Below the pieces are notes generated by a model. That model saw only the letters and a list, made by a program, of their open reading frames with translations, had not been told where the DNA came from and did not search any database. From contig ML986594.1 in NCBI GenBank assembly GCA_010094045.1, positions 432,505-496,504 on the forward strand: a stretch of DNA of 64,000 bases. The letters run 5' to 3'. Source of the DNA: Lojkania enalia (taxonomy: Eukaryota; Ascomycota; Dothideomycetes; Pleosporales). Made by a program: the position numbers and the translations under genes. Numbering within the stretch: position 1 is the first letter of the stretch; every line of letters starts with the position of its first letter. This document shows positions 22,949-33,796 of this stretch, piece by piece.

Positions 22949-25063
22949 ATGTCAGCTCTACTGGCCCTCCATACCCATCTTCGGGCCGGATTAGACTACG
23001 AGCCTCTTAGTGTTGACCCCAAAGACGTTCTTGAATGCGAACTCGACGAAAATTCCGACGAACGAGCCGCAAAACGGCGTAGAATTGAAGTCATTGCTAC
23101 ACAATACCTAAAAGGGAGGGTACCGACTTTAATATCAGCGCGGTTGCGAGGGCCTTTCAATGATACGTGGGAGAATCCATGGGCGAAACTAGGTCAAAGT
23201 GTGAAAGGGAGGCAGAACAAGAACAGAGTGTCTTCACGAGTGACCAAGCGCCATACACATCAAAGAAAGATCATCGAAGATCTGCGTAGATCCTCGAGAG
23301 CCCCTTCTCCTGAACCCTCGAGAGCTATTCAGAGTAGCTTGCGAAGCAGTATTCGGGTTCAGAAATATCAGGACGGAGCTATAGTGGCGTCTGGTAACTC
23401 GATAGATGATAATAGACAATTAGAAGGCACCGAGATTTTCAGTGCGAGGGCAGATCTACGAGTTCCTAGAAGAACTCAAATCAGTTCGCAGTGGTTGAAG
23501 CGCCCCACACAAGATATCGGGAGAAGCACATCTGAGGACAGACCTCATGATGCAAGCCTGCATCACTCACCAACACCTCGTCGACAAGGTACCCTCCCTA
23601 TGGGCTCGCAAAGAGAGTTGCGACTCGCACCTCCGAAGAACTCCGTACATACTACCCGCTCTTCCATACCAAGAGAAATTCAACCCATACTCGGGGCAAA
23701 CTGGATGTCAAGTGCGCCTATATCTACGGCCATTTCCTCGCCAGTAGATTATCTTAGAACCGAAATACATACCGCCGTAAGCAAGAAAGGATCAAATCGG
23801 GACCCAAATCAGCGGGTGGGCTCAACTTCTTCCGCAACCGTTCTGGACGGTACTGTTGAATGTGCGCAACCTACAGCTTCGCATGCGAAACCCTCCGGGC
23901 CGATGCTCCTGCATGTACCGAAGGCTACTACCGCTACTATCCAAGGGGGTGTCTCATCCTGGATGCTCGCTCAGCCTTCTTATGAATACGTTCCTTCTAA
24001 AATTCAAGACAACATCTATCTTCCGTCAAGGGAAGGCGTTCAACGTTGTGCCGAACGATGTGTTCCGACACCATTAGCCCACACCTGTGCAAAGTCAGAG
24101 CGACAAGAGACAAGCGCCAAAGCGCCAAAAGGACCACTTCCGCCAGTTGACTTTGTAGCTTCTCCAACTCCGAATCCATTAGTAGGGTTTAAATACCACA
24201 AAGTTCACACCGGCGGGGCAAAGAGAACTAGGAAGAGTGCGCAGAAAGCAAAGCTAAGGCCTATGACTTTCGAATCCTCGCCGGCCGTCCCTATCAACAG
24301 AGAAGAGGACACAACTCCTGAAACTCATTCTGATAGGCTAGACAGTGATGAACCATCAGACGAGAATATCGAACCAGAAAGGCCCAATAACCAGGGACCA
24401 CGAGCACCACCCCGGGACATATACGATGTAATGGCTACGAATGATGAACAACGTGTGGATAGAGTATCTCATAAGCAATCGTCGATGTCTACTCAGGCTG
24501 CTATGATGTTGGCACAATTGGGGTTTCAAGAAGGAACATTTCCATTAGAAGCATCTGATACCCCCAGGACGTGGTTTTCACATCAAGAAGGGGACTCAAA
24601 TGCATGCCTCCGTGAGCCAAGTCCTACCACTACCCCTTTTCACACGTTCAACGCGAAACTCGACATCATGCACGGCGCCCCTAAAAGTGTATCCTGGGGG
24701 CCATCAATGAGCACACAAGACCTGTTCACGGCAGCTTCGCCATTCAGTTTTAGCACCGTCAAGAAGAAAAAGTCTCTACTTCGCAGCAGCCTAGGGTTTA
24801 CCGTTCTCCCGACCGAGGACGATAGGCAAGCTGATGGCAATGCCGTGAAAAGTTCAACGCCGTCTGCGGAACGGATACCTCTGAAAGATCGCAATTCTAG
24901 CATGCTGGTCAGTGCCGATACGGATAACGTCGGTAAAGGCTCCCAGGAATCGCTACTCCATACAACCGAGACTCCTTCGAAGATACCGGAGGCCTCGAAG
25001 GGCCGCTCCTATGCCACCCTCAACAACCTTGATTTCACTGTCAGTCTGGATTTAACTGATTGA
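22949..25063 (+). CDS. Conserved fungal hypothetical protein, mostly disordered, nuclear-type
   Basis: Single exon, 704 residues. I do not recognise a characterised family. An N-terminal segment carries a basic cluster, AAKRRRIEVIATQYLKGR, followed at about residues 64-77 by LRGPFNDTWENPWAK, which reads as a conserved aromatic/Pro motif. The middle (about residues 100-520) is Ser/Thr/Pro/Arg-rich and low in hydrophobics, so probably disordered. Near the C-terminus are two further motif-like stretches, STQAAMMLAQLGFQEG and STQDLFTAASPFSFSTVKKK, and a hydrophobic end, LNNLDFTVSLDLTD. The basic clusters suggest a nuclear protein; that is inference. It is divergent from Cdc11. Reading frame and codon use support a real gene. 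Confidence 0.6.
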   Translation: MSALLALHTHLRAGLDYEPLSVDPKDVLECELDENSDERAAKRRRIEVIATQYLKGRVPTLISARLRGPFNDTWENPWAKLGQSVKGRQNKNRVSSRVTKRHTHQRKIIEDLRRSSRAPSPEPSRAIQSSLRSSIRVQKYQDGAIVASGNSIDDNRQLEGTEIFSARADLRVPRRTQISSQWLKRPTQDIGRSTSEDRPHDASLHHSPTPRRQGTLPMGSQRELRLAPPKNSVHTTRSSIPREIQPILGANWMSSAPISTAISSPVDYLRTEIHTAVSKKGSNRDPNQRVGSTSSATVLDGTVECAQPTASHAKPSGPMLLHVPKATTATIQGGVSSWMLAQPSYEYVPSKIQDNIYLPSREGVQRCAERCVPTPLAHTCAKSERQETSAKAPKGPLPPVDFVASPTPNPLVGFKYHKVHTGGAKRTRKSAQKAKLRPMTFESSPAVPINREEDTTPETHSDRLDSDEPSDENIEPERPNNQGPRAPPRDIYDVMATNDEQRVDRVSHKQSSMSTQAAMMLAQLGFQEGTFPLEASDTPRTWFSHQEGDSNACLREPSPTTTPFHTFNAKLDIMHGAPKSVSWGPSMSTQDLFTAASPFSFSTVKKKKSLLRSSLGFTVLPTEDDRQADGNAVKSSTPSAERIPLKDRNSSMLVSADTDNVGKGSQESLLHTTETPSKIPEASKGRSYATLNNLDFTVSLDLTD

Positions 25064-26621
25064 TTCTTGCGCAATTTGGACGGAACGACTCGAAGTACTG
25101 GCCCTATGAACAGCTAGTAATTAGTATTTGTTGGTCCAAATGTAGTCAGTCGGAACCTAGAACCCCTCATGTAGAAACAGTCAACTCCAGTATCAAATTT
25201 CGACTTAGGAAGTTGTGATGAGTTGATGTCTGTAAAGAATAAGAAGATGGTGCTCGATACCCCTGGAGGGGCCCAGTCGCAGTAGCCCGACTTTGTACGT
25301 GCATATACCGGACGATACGGGGTATGAGGCAGCCGATTGACACCAGTAAGTAGACTAGGCAGCGTCGGCACAGAAAGGAAGCCCTGGTGGAGTTGAGTTT
25401 CGAACGATTATTGATGGGACTACGTCAGTTTGGAGACGACCTAGTCTTGAGGTCTCGCAAGAAACGAAGCATTCTCTTGCGTTCCCACGGTCTTACAACC
25501 CCGGTCGATTCTGTGCAGTGAGGGCCCACGTTCTTGAGTGATTGGACATGAGCCAACTCGGGCCCTGGTGCGCTGCATATTGCTGCAGAGATCGGATGAG
25601 GACGACAGTGTATCCGGACTATAGATATGGTGTGCAAAGGTCGAGGATTGGTACTGGGCGACGTTGCGACGCTGACGGGAAATAAAAAGAGGATGATGCT
25701 CTGTTGCACCACATGAGTCGCACAGCAGCGACGCGGCTTAGCTCGAGTCGCGGCAATATAGAGATAGCGCTACAATGATCAACACGGTGCTCTGCGGGAC
25801 TTCCAATGATGGGTGGTGTTGGTCCACGTTGGCCTATCTACAGGAGGCGCGCCCGGTGGTCGGGCTAAATTGCCGTGCCAGTGTGTATGGGAATACCCAA
25901 TGTACGTAACTCGGCGTCTGGACACGACATAGCCTGTGGTCTAAGGCAGGTTGCTGTGCGGAACGGGAACCGTGCTGGAGGTGCCGCAGTGCTGCCATGG
26001 TGAATTGCATTGGCGGCGCGGCGCGGCGCGGTGAAGTGGCGCAGGGAGCGGAGGAAGAGCCAGGGCAAGAGGGACTGGTGGTGGAGCGCAATTGCCAGCC
26101 CACCAACGCCGGTCGCCGCAGCTGTATGTAGAGATATATAGTTGTATGTAGTAGCTTCCGCCGGCCGTTGGAGCACCGGGGAGGGGTGCACTGCTGGTGG
26201 TGGTGGTGTTTTTTCATCCTTTCTTCTGTAGATCTGGCGAGTCGGCAACACGTCATTGGCGGCGCTCGCTTGTATCCTTGCGCCACAAAACGTCGGCTGG
26301 GCGGCGAACGTGCGACGGCCATAGGCCTTCAAGTCCTCTCCACTGTCCTCAGTCCTCTCCCTGCTCTGCCTGCTCTGCTTGCTACCCCTGGAGCCAGCGC
26401 GCCGCACGCCCACCGCTTGCCCCAATCCCCGCCGGCCCTGCTGGCTCGAACTCGTTGAGCCGTCTCGGCCCTGGAACCCCCGCTGCATTCCGCCGTCTGC
26501 GCCCAAAGGACCGTTTTCCTGCCCGCGCTTCACAGAGCCCGCTCCGGCAATATCTGCCATTCACTCCGCCACGCACCCCCCCAAAAGCAGATTCCCAGAC
26601 GGCCTGACCAATGTCGACTCC
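25064..26621. other. Spacer and long leader upstream of Kcs1
   Basis: About 1.55 kb with no recognised gene. It includes a G+C-rich run of GGCGC units near 26010-26030, a GGT repeat near 26193-26212, and CTCTGCC-type repeats near 26355-26380. The Kcs1 frame is open for 81 codons before the chosen Met, but that stretch is Pro/Arg-rich and unlike the family. Confidence 0.4.
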
Positions 26622-29600
26622 ATGTCCGCGCCCTCGAACGATCCGAAAAATACCTCACCCTCCGCATCGGTGAGGTCAAATGCATCCCACCACCCGGGCC
26701 ATGCTGCCCTACAGCCCTCCCCGCTGGACCTGGACGAGGTGACCCCAAAGAGCCTCTCAAAGGCGGGCCGCTCCAAGACCGCGCCACAAGCTCTCGACCA
26801 GCTCTGGGGCCCGCCCGTGGAGCAGCCCCAGCTCTCGGAGCGCGACAGCATCTTTGCAACCACCTACATAGCCTCCGACAGTCCTGCCTCTTCTCCACGG
26901 TCCCCGATTCGCCCAGAAGCAACAGCAAACAATGCCTCCGACCGTGGCCCCTCACGCACGGCACCGTCCACAGCGTCTGCGGGGAGACTGACACACTCAC
27001 GCATTGTCCGCCAGAATCACAATTCTACCATCACGCTCAAAGATCACCAAGGTTTGCTTTCAACCCAATTCAAATCGAGCAGATACAACGATTCCGACAT
27101 GGATTTTGGTCCCATGCGCCACAGTCCTCCTCCGTTTATGAGCCCTGTCGATTCACCTATACATCGGCCCTCCACTCCCGACCACCCCGACTCGCCCTTC
27201 AGCACTAGAGCTCTGCATGATACCATTGTAGAGAACGAAGAGCGCTTAAGATATAGATCATGGCGGGAAGGCAAAGCTGTTCTGCCCCCGAGCAGCGGTA
27301 ACATTCAGAGTAGAAGCCGGGGAAGCTCCCGCGTGGACAAGAAGATTGAGGCCACTCTTCCTATGGCTGACCAGCCTGTAGCTGCACGAAGCCGGAAGGC
27401 GAGCCATTACTTGCGAGTGTTCAAGGAAAACGACGTAGCAGAGGAGCAAAAACGAAGAGATGCCCGTGCGAAGGATCGGCGGAGAGATAATAGCCTTCCC
27501 ACTCCTCAAGAGGAAGGAATATCACAGCAGTGGCCTTCTCATCCCTCGTCAGTTGTGCAGTCGCCCTTGCGGGGTCCAATTGAAGCTTATTTTGAGAGCA
27601 ACACGAGACGTACCGGCGATGCTGAAAGTGTGCAAGAGTCCAAGACGCAGAAAACCCCAATCTCTAGGCCCCAATCCCAATATAGGCATGAATTCCCCAT
27701 GCGACTGTTGGACGAGATACGAAATTACCACAACCTTACCCCCGGGGCCGATCGTGGGACCTCCTTCTCTCGGAGTCTTCCCACCGCAGCCTCGGAAAGA
27801 CTACGTGGGCCAATGGCAAAGGCACGGCCGGCCTCACAGACAAACGAAGCGTCTAATTATTTCGATTCAGTGGGTCAGGAAAGCCCAGAACACTCTCCAG
27901 GATCTGACGAGGAGGAATCAGAGAGGGAGCAAATTTCTTCGGCACTATATTTTCCCCATCGCCAATTAGCATCAACCGATCACATCTCTCAAGATGAGGC
28001 GGTACGAAAGGCAGAAATCGAGGACGGTCGAAAAAGGAGGTCCATCAGCGCCGGGAAAGTAGCGAAAGGCCGACTTACGGAAGAGCCTGTAAAGAAACCT
28101 CAAGAAGTAGAAATATCTCTACATTCCCAAGATACAGACCAATGCCTGCATGGTGATTTACCACCGACCGCAAGTGTATCTGAGGAGGATACGAAACAGT
28201 TAACTTCTACAACGGATGCCACTACCTCGGCAGAATCCGAGGCTGAGTCATTAGCAGAATCTTCCCATTCACTTCGTGGGTATGAATCTAGTGCGACTGA
28301 TGATTTAGGTACCACTCCAACTGCAGCGCCACGCAAAAAAGAAACCAAGCACTCAGCTTCTTCTCAGCCGCCTGCTCCACTTGGTGCGGTCGAGTTGAAA
28401 CCGTACGACCATCAAGTTGGCGGGCATACGACAGTGTATCGTTTCTCGCGAAGGGCGGTCTGCAAGCAATTGAACAATCGAGAGAATGAGTTTTATGAGA
28501 CAGTGGAACGGCATCATCCTGAATTACTTGAATTTTTGCCAAGGTACGATATATTTAGTGAACATTTAGTAGCTATGAAGCTGAATATTCAGCAAGATGT
28601 CTCCGCCCATCCCTGTGTATTTTCCTACGATTTTCAGGGTTGCTGACATACTATTGTTATTTTAGGTATATCGGTGTACTCAATGTTACTTACCGTAAGG
28701 CACCAAAACGCAAAAAGACGCTCAAAGACAAGGGTAGAACAGACGCTGGCCGTAGTGAACAAGCTGCTCAATCAAATACCGAGTCTGTATCCTCAAAGTA
28801 TGACTCCGGAGCGCCAGGTTCTCATGACAAATCTGAAGGGGCTCCCAGAGTGGTTAGCCATTCCCAGCAAAGCATGCCTGTGCCCCAAGTTATCTTTGAG
28901 AACAATCGGCATATAATTCCCGACAACTTGTTTCGAGTGCCTCCTCGGCCTACCACACCCGATCCTTGGATGGGCAATTCTCTATTTCCAGCACAATTTT
29001 CTCGACGAAACCAAAGTGACCTCGAACTGTCTTCTGGGAGAAGCCCCACGCGCCCTCCCATACAGCAGTATGCTAGCTGGGGTGTGACCACAATAAACAC
29101 TAAATTGCAAGAGGAAGTCCTCCGCCAGGTCTTCGCTCCTCCACCCATACATCACCGCCATCGTCACAGTCATCATAGCATGCCTTCACGTAAGTTAAGG
29201 GTAGATTCGCAAGTAATTGCTGGATCTGCCCCGCCCTTGCGAAGGAACAGCGCGGATATCTCCGAGCTACATGCACCTTTCAATGAAGAATCTCCTCGCA
29301 AGCAAGTTCTGAAGGCTGAAGCTCGCCGTCAACTGTCAAACGGACACGCCGATAATATGGGCGGATCTCTACCTGAAAATGCTAGTAGAGGAAGTGACGA
29401 TGGTTCACGTTCTTCGTCCATCCCCAAACGCCGACATTCTGGCGGTGGTCTTACGCGTAGACCATGTGGGGTGGACTCTAATCGAAGAAGTAATTTAGAG
29501 TATTACGAGGAGGAAGGATACGGAGGGGATAAGGAAGAGGAGGAAGTGTTTGCTATGGACGAATTCAAAGCAAAGATACCACCTGAGCCCAATGGTTTCA

Positions 29601-30613
29601 GGAACAGTCCTCTCCAGTGTCAGGAGGATACTGCTCAGTCAGATCAGGGACGAGTTGGCACCATGTTGCCAGCTCCAGTAATTCCTAAAACAATATCATC
29701 CCCGCCAATGAGTCCGGAGCCGATCAACCCTGAACAAGCGCAGTTACAACCCGACGAACGTGTACAACATTTCCTCCTCCTAGAAGACCTCACAGCGGGT
29801 ATGTTGAAGCCCTGTGTGCTAGATCTCAAGATGGGAACTCGACAATACGGTGTTGAGGCAGACGAAAAGAAGCAGCGATCTCAACGGCGCAAGTGCCAGA
29901 TGACAACCAGCTGCGAACTCGGTGTTAGAGTTTGTGGAATGCAAATCTGGAACGTCAAGACTCAAAGTTATATTTTTGAGGACAAGTATTATGGTCGAGA
30001 TTTGAAAGCTGGCAAGGAATTTCAGGATGCTCTAAAGAAATTTTTTTGGGACGGCAACGGGTACAAGTCTGCAACTCGACACATTCCCGTCATATTAGAG
30101 AAGATTAGTGCGTTAGAGGGTATGATACGGCAGCTGCCCGGCTACCGCTTCTATGCTAGCAGTCTTCTGATGCTTTATGACCGTGGAGACGGAGTCGACA
30201 AGGACAAGGAAACACCAGCGCTATCAAACGGAGTCTCAAATTCGAGCACCGAGGATGTTTCCGTCACATCTCCGTATTCCGGCCCCGTGCCGACATCGAG
30301 CTCGAACAAGCACTCCGGTATCAAGCTCAAGATTGTGGACTTTGCGAACTGCGTCACCGCCGAAGATGCGTTGCCGGATAATGCGCCATGTCCGCCAAAG
30401 GATCCGTATGGTGTCGACAGAGGCTATCTACGCGGCTTGCGGTCATTACGTCTCTATTTCCAGCGCATCTGGCGCGATATCAATGAGAAGGAGTGGGTTG
30501 AGAGGGGTGAAGGTGAGGGCATGGCGATTAATACCCGCGGACCGGGACTCGGCGAGGTGGGACATGGGTGGCAGGACGCACCGGCACTCGATGATGGGGA
30601 TGTGAGTATCTAA
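26622..30613 (+). CDS. KCS1: Inositol hexakisphosphate kinase (Kcs1 type)
   Basis: Two exons, 26622-28543 and 28666-30613, with a 122-bp intron (GTACGA..TTTTAG, branch GCTGAC); 1,289 residues from the Met of [10 protein letters not shown]. Residues 1-about 580 and about 650-960 are Ser/Pro/Arg-rich and probably disordered. The kinase domain is split around the second of these. Its N-lobe, [18 protein letters not shown] followed by [20 protein letters not shown], crosses the intron in frame. The catalytic lobe begins with the inositol-phosphate kinase signature [14 protein letters not shown] (about residue 1023, PxxxDxKxG). SSLLMLYD and the metal-binding IVDFANC (about residue 1197) follow. 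The enzyme phosphorylates IP6 to 5-IP7, a signal in phosphate, growth and stress control. Long disordered insertions are usual in fungal Kcs1. Confidence 0.95.
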
Positions 30614-31301
30614 CTAGATATTGCTGTCAATGCGCAGATCATTTGCTTGCGTGCTCGGAAGCCTTTCTAATTACGGTTCCTTTCGACCGTCTTTTCCCTT
30701 TTTTCTCCGCTTTCATGTCGTATGTGTATATATATCCCACATAAGATGCACGGCGTTCCAGGGAGTTTTTACGAAAAGATAAAGATTTGGGAAATTTCTT
30801 TTGATTGTTTCTTGGTATTCTTGGGTCTGGATGGGTGGGTGTCGAAATTGTGAGAGGGAGTAGTTTGGTATTGCTTTGGTGTTTTTTTGGTAGGGTGGGA
30901 TAGGGAGGTTCTTTGTGTATATATTATAGTTATAAGATTAATTGTTAAATGGATTATCGAATGTATTCTGGGGTTTGTTGAAGTGCTGGATAGACGGCGA
31001 AGACTGCTAATGCTCTGTATATACTACACCGATTCCGCATCACGGGCACAGTATGTATCATACTCTTCGCTTTGTCTTTCAATATATATACAACCGGTCC
31101 GAGGAAGAGGGATCGTTGGTGAACGCATTAAGTAAGGCACGTATATCATATCCCTGGAAACGAGTCTAGTAACTCGGATTCCTGAGATCTTTTTGTATGT
31201 ATGATTGTTGGTTTGGATTTTCTGTTGAGCGGGATGTTGTAAATAAAGAGAGTTCTAAGTACGCATATTTATATAATCTTGGGACGTAGATAGCAAGGTC
31301 T
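30614..31301. other. Kcs1 3' region
   Basis: A+T- and G+T-rich spacer between the Kcs1 stop and the tRNA terminator. No gene recognised. Confidence 0.4.
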
Positions 31302-31309
31302 AAAAAAAA
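31302..31309 (-). terminator. RNA polymerase III terminator
   Basis: A run of eight Ts on the minus strand, starting 8 bases after the tRNA-Ile discriminator base: the usual Pol III stop. Confidence 0.8.
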
Positions 31310-31317
31310 CTGCACGT

Positions 31318-31412
31318 TGGTCAGTACGGGGGTCGAACCCGCGACCTTGGCGTCTTCTAGCAAGAGAACAAAGCTATTAGCACCACGCTCTAACCAACTG
31401 AGCTAACCGACC
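31318..31412 (-). tRNA. tRNA-Ile (anticodon AAU) with a 21-nt intron
   Basis: Reading the minus strand from 31412, GGTCGGT pairs with ACTGACC at the 3' end (one G-U pair), with A at the discriminator position. The D-arm box reads TTAGCTCAGTTGG and the T-arm reads GGTTCGACC. The anticodon stem-loop is TGGTG-CTAATAA-CGCCA with anticodon AAT. A 21-nt intron (31354-31374) sits one base after the anticodon, the normal place for eukaryotic tRNA introns, and is removed by the Sen endonuclease. The mature length is 74 nt. The sequence closely matches the eukaryotic tRNA-Ile(AAU) consensus. Confidence 0.95.
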
Positions 31413-31857
31413 CATATTTTCAGATGGTTAAGTAAAGTTGCATTTTAAATTAATTATATAGGCAATTTTATATTGAAAAAGACGATCGACAGATGTGGGG
31501 AGAGGAATTAGAGGATGGCTCCGCCATTTTGCAAATTGGTGTGGAGGTACTTGGTTCGGAGGTCCTAATCTCGAGTTGTCATGATAGCGCAGCCTCTATG
31601 ATTACTTTCAATCGGAGCCTTAGATTGTAGTGACGGACTCAGGAACTACATACGATGATAGTTCTTTACGAAGTATGCGCTGTAGGTCTTGAATAGCTGG
31701 TCGCGCGGGGAGACGAGCGAGGCTCGGCCGCAGGTGAAGATGCCTCGGTAACTTCCCCAGCTTTGCGGAGTTCACTGATACCTCCGCGTCGCAACCCTCA
31801 AGCCTATAGCTCACCTCCAACCTCCTTAATTCCCTTGCACTCGGCAATAAATACAAT
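31413..31857. other. Spacer upstream of the SDR gene
   Basis: About 445 bp between the tRNA 5' end and the dehydrogenase start codon. The first 90 bases are very A+T-rich. No gene recognised. Confidence 0.4.
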
Positions 31858-32929
31858 ATGCCAGACCCAAGACCAAAGTTAAAGCAACAGCCTTTGAGTA
31901 AGGAGCTCTCAGAGGAAATACCAGATCCTGGGACATTTGAGAATATACCCAAGATTCGGACAGTTGCGGGGGATTCGGTGGGACAGTGAGTATGACAACT
32001 CAAAGCTCTAGATCGGCGGCTATGAGCATCGAGCGAATCGATTCTAATCAATCACAGGAGAGTCAAAGGCAAAGTTGTCATTGTAACAGGTACGCTAACC
32101 CCCACTCCCCAACCTACCAAACACTGCCTAACCAGCTCGTTCAGGAGCCAATTCACCCCTAGGCATAGGACGAGCCTCTGCCCACCAATTCGCCCGCAAT
32201 GGCGCCCGAGCAATCTTCCTCTGCGACTACGACGCCACACACCTCGCAACCCACAAACGCGAACTCGAATCTCTCTATCCTTCTGTCGCCATCCACATCG
32301 CCCAATTCGACGCTTCATCCGAACCCGCTATCCAGTCCATCGTCCAAGACGCCCTCTCCCAATACGACCGCCTCGACATCTTCTTCGCCAACGCGGGAGT
32401 CAGCTCCGCAAAAGTCTTCTGGGAAGAGAACTCGCAGGGCTTCATGAACATGCTGAAAACAAACACGCTCTCCGTATTCCTCGCCGCCAAATATGCCAGC
32501 CGCGCCATGCTGCGGACCTCGGCGGAGAAGCCGTTTCCGGGCGGGAGCATCATCGGTACTGCGTCGGTCGCCGGCTTACGATCGAATGCTGGCCCCACGG
32601 ATTATTCAGCTTCGAAGGCGGCGGTCATATCGCTCATGCAGACGTGCGCGTACCAGCTCGCCGGCACGGGCATTCGGTGTAATGCTATTTGTCCCGGCTT
32701 GATCGAGACGGGCATGACGAAGCAGACGTTCGACACCGCGAGGGCGCGGGGCACGGAAAAGAAGATTGGGCAGCTAAATCCGCTCAGGAGGGGTGGCCAC
32801 GCCGATGAAATTGCAAGGACCGTGCTGTTTTTAGGGAGCGACGAGAGTAGCTATGTTAATGGACAGGCGTGGGCAGTGGATGGAGGGTTGAGTGCTGGGC
32901 ATCCGTACGTACTTGGGAAATTGGCTTGA
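31858..32929 (+). CDS. Short-chain dehydrogenase/reductase (classical SDR)
   Basis: Three exons, 31858-31985, 32058-32089 and 32145-32929, with introns of 72 and 55 bp; 314 residues. After a 42-residue polar leader the Rossmann fold begins with VKGKVVIVTGANSPLGIGRA (the TGxxxGxG cofactor motif, split across the second intron). Further motifs are the acidic residue after beta-2 (FLCDYD), FANAG, the catalytic Ser in GTASVAG, and YSASKAA (YxxxK). The C-terminus has CPGLIETGMT and VNGQAWAVDGG. The enzyme would reduce or oxidise a small carbonyl or alcohol compound with NAD(P)H. The substrate cannot be told; the closest look is to FabG-like and secondary-metabolism reductases. No other biosynthetic genes adjoin it. 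Confidence 0.9.
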
Positions 32930-33796
32930 GTGGTTGGTATTCCGGATCCGAACGGCTTTGATGGACAATACCAAGTTGGATTTTGCATAGCTTATACAGT
33001 TATTATACTCCCGTACATCTGTTAAGTAGAAGGTCATTAGAATAACTCTTCACGAAGTGTATTCGAGATTTTAAATAAATCCTGAATTTAAATACAGAGT
33101 ATAACCTAGTCCATCCAGCAAATAATACCTCTCCCAGATTCAATATAAATAACCTCACCTGCTCTCTCTGCTTTGCTATGTCTAGTAGCACTTTTAAATG
33201 GTAGGGTTGATCTAGCACCCTCAAAACTCTATAGATATACTGAACAATTGAATAGAATATAGGAGAGTGCTTTTAATGTATAAGACTGATATAAATTGAG
33301 GACGTATATTCTATTCTCAGTCCTCACATATGTACTAAAAACATCGTTCTCAAAGACTTAATCTTAAAGAATAAAGACCTGTTATTACATAGAGACCATT
33401 CATTCGACTGCATAGTTATTTATCTAAGTACGACTATGTCCTCCAAAGTCCAAACCCTACATTAGACATGCTAGACGCACGCTTGCTAGAAACCGGCCTT
33501 AAGTAGTCAACTATGGCTTGCATAGGTCCGGGCTTCATCCGCATTTCCGCTTCAATACCTGACATACATTAGCGCCTCTTTAGAACGTCAGAGTGGTTAT
33601 AGTGCCATCGGACGGATCTAAATATGAAGTGAGCAGAAGCCCCTATTAAAATATATTAGGCATACTCATAGCGTCTCGATGGTCATCGACCAAATTCTTC
33701 ACCATGCTCCGAACCCATTTCTGCAGAGCGTAAGTTTGGCGGAATCTAGACTAGATCAATATTTTTTTTGCTTTAGAGGCATTCTTTCCGGCAGTT
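32930..33796. other. A+T-rich spacer with a possible Copia relic
   Basis: About 870 bp, richer in A+T than its surroundings. The minus strand at about 33110-33223 reads STLPFKSATRHSKAERAGEV followed by VIYIES, ending at a stop (listed separately). The rest shows no gene. Confidence 0.45.
33061..33223 (-). mobile_element. Possible Ty1/copia polyprotein fragment (degraded)
   Basis: In one minus-strand frame the sequence reads STLPFKSATRHSKAERAGEV and then IYIES before losing similarity and meeting a stop. This looks like the stretch of copia-type polyproteins just before and at the start of integrase (K/R-rich PFxxS...E-L-I-H-x-D). Only about 40 codons are recognisable and the flanks are A+T-rich, so this would be a short relic. 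It could be chance. Confidence 0.3.

Noticed and set aside
28640..30613. Second Kcs1-region frame as a separate gene
   Set aside because: It joins in frame to the upstream exon through a good intron, completing the LPRYIGVLN motif of the kinase.
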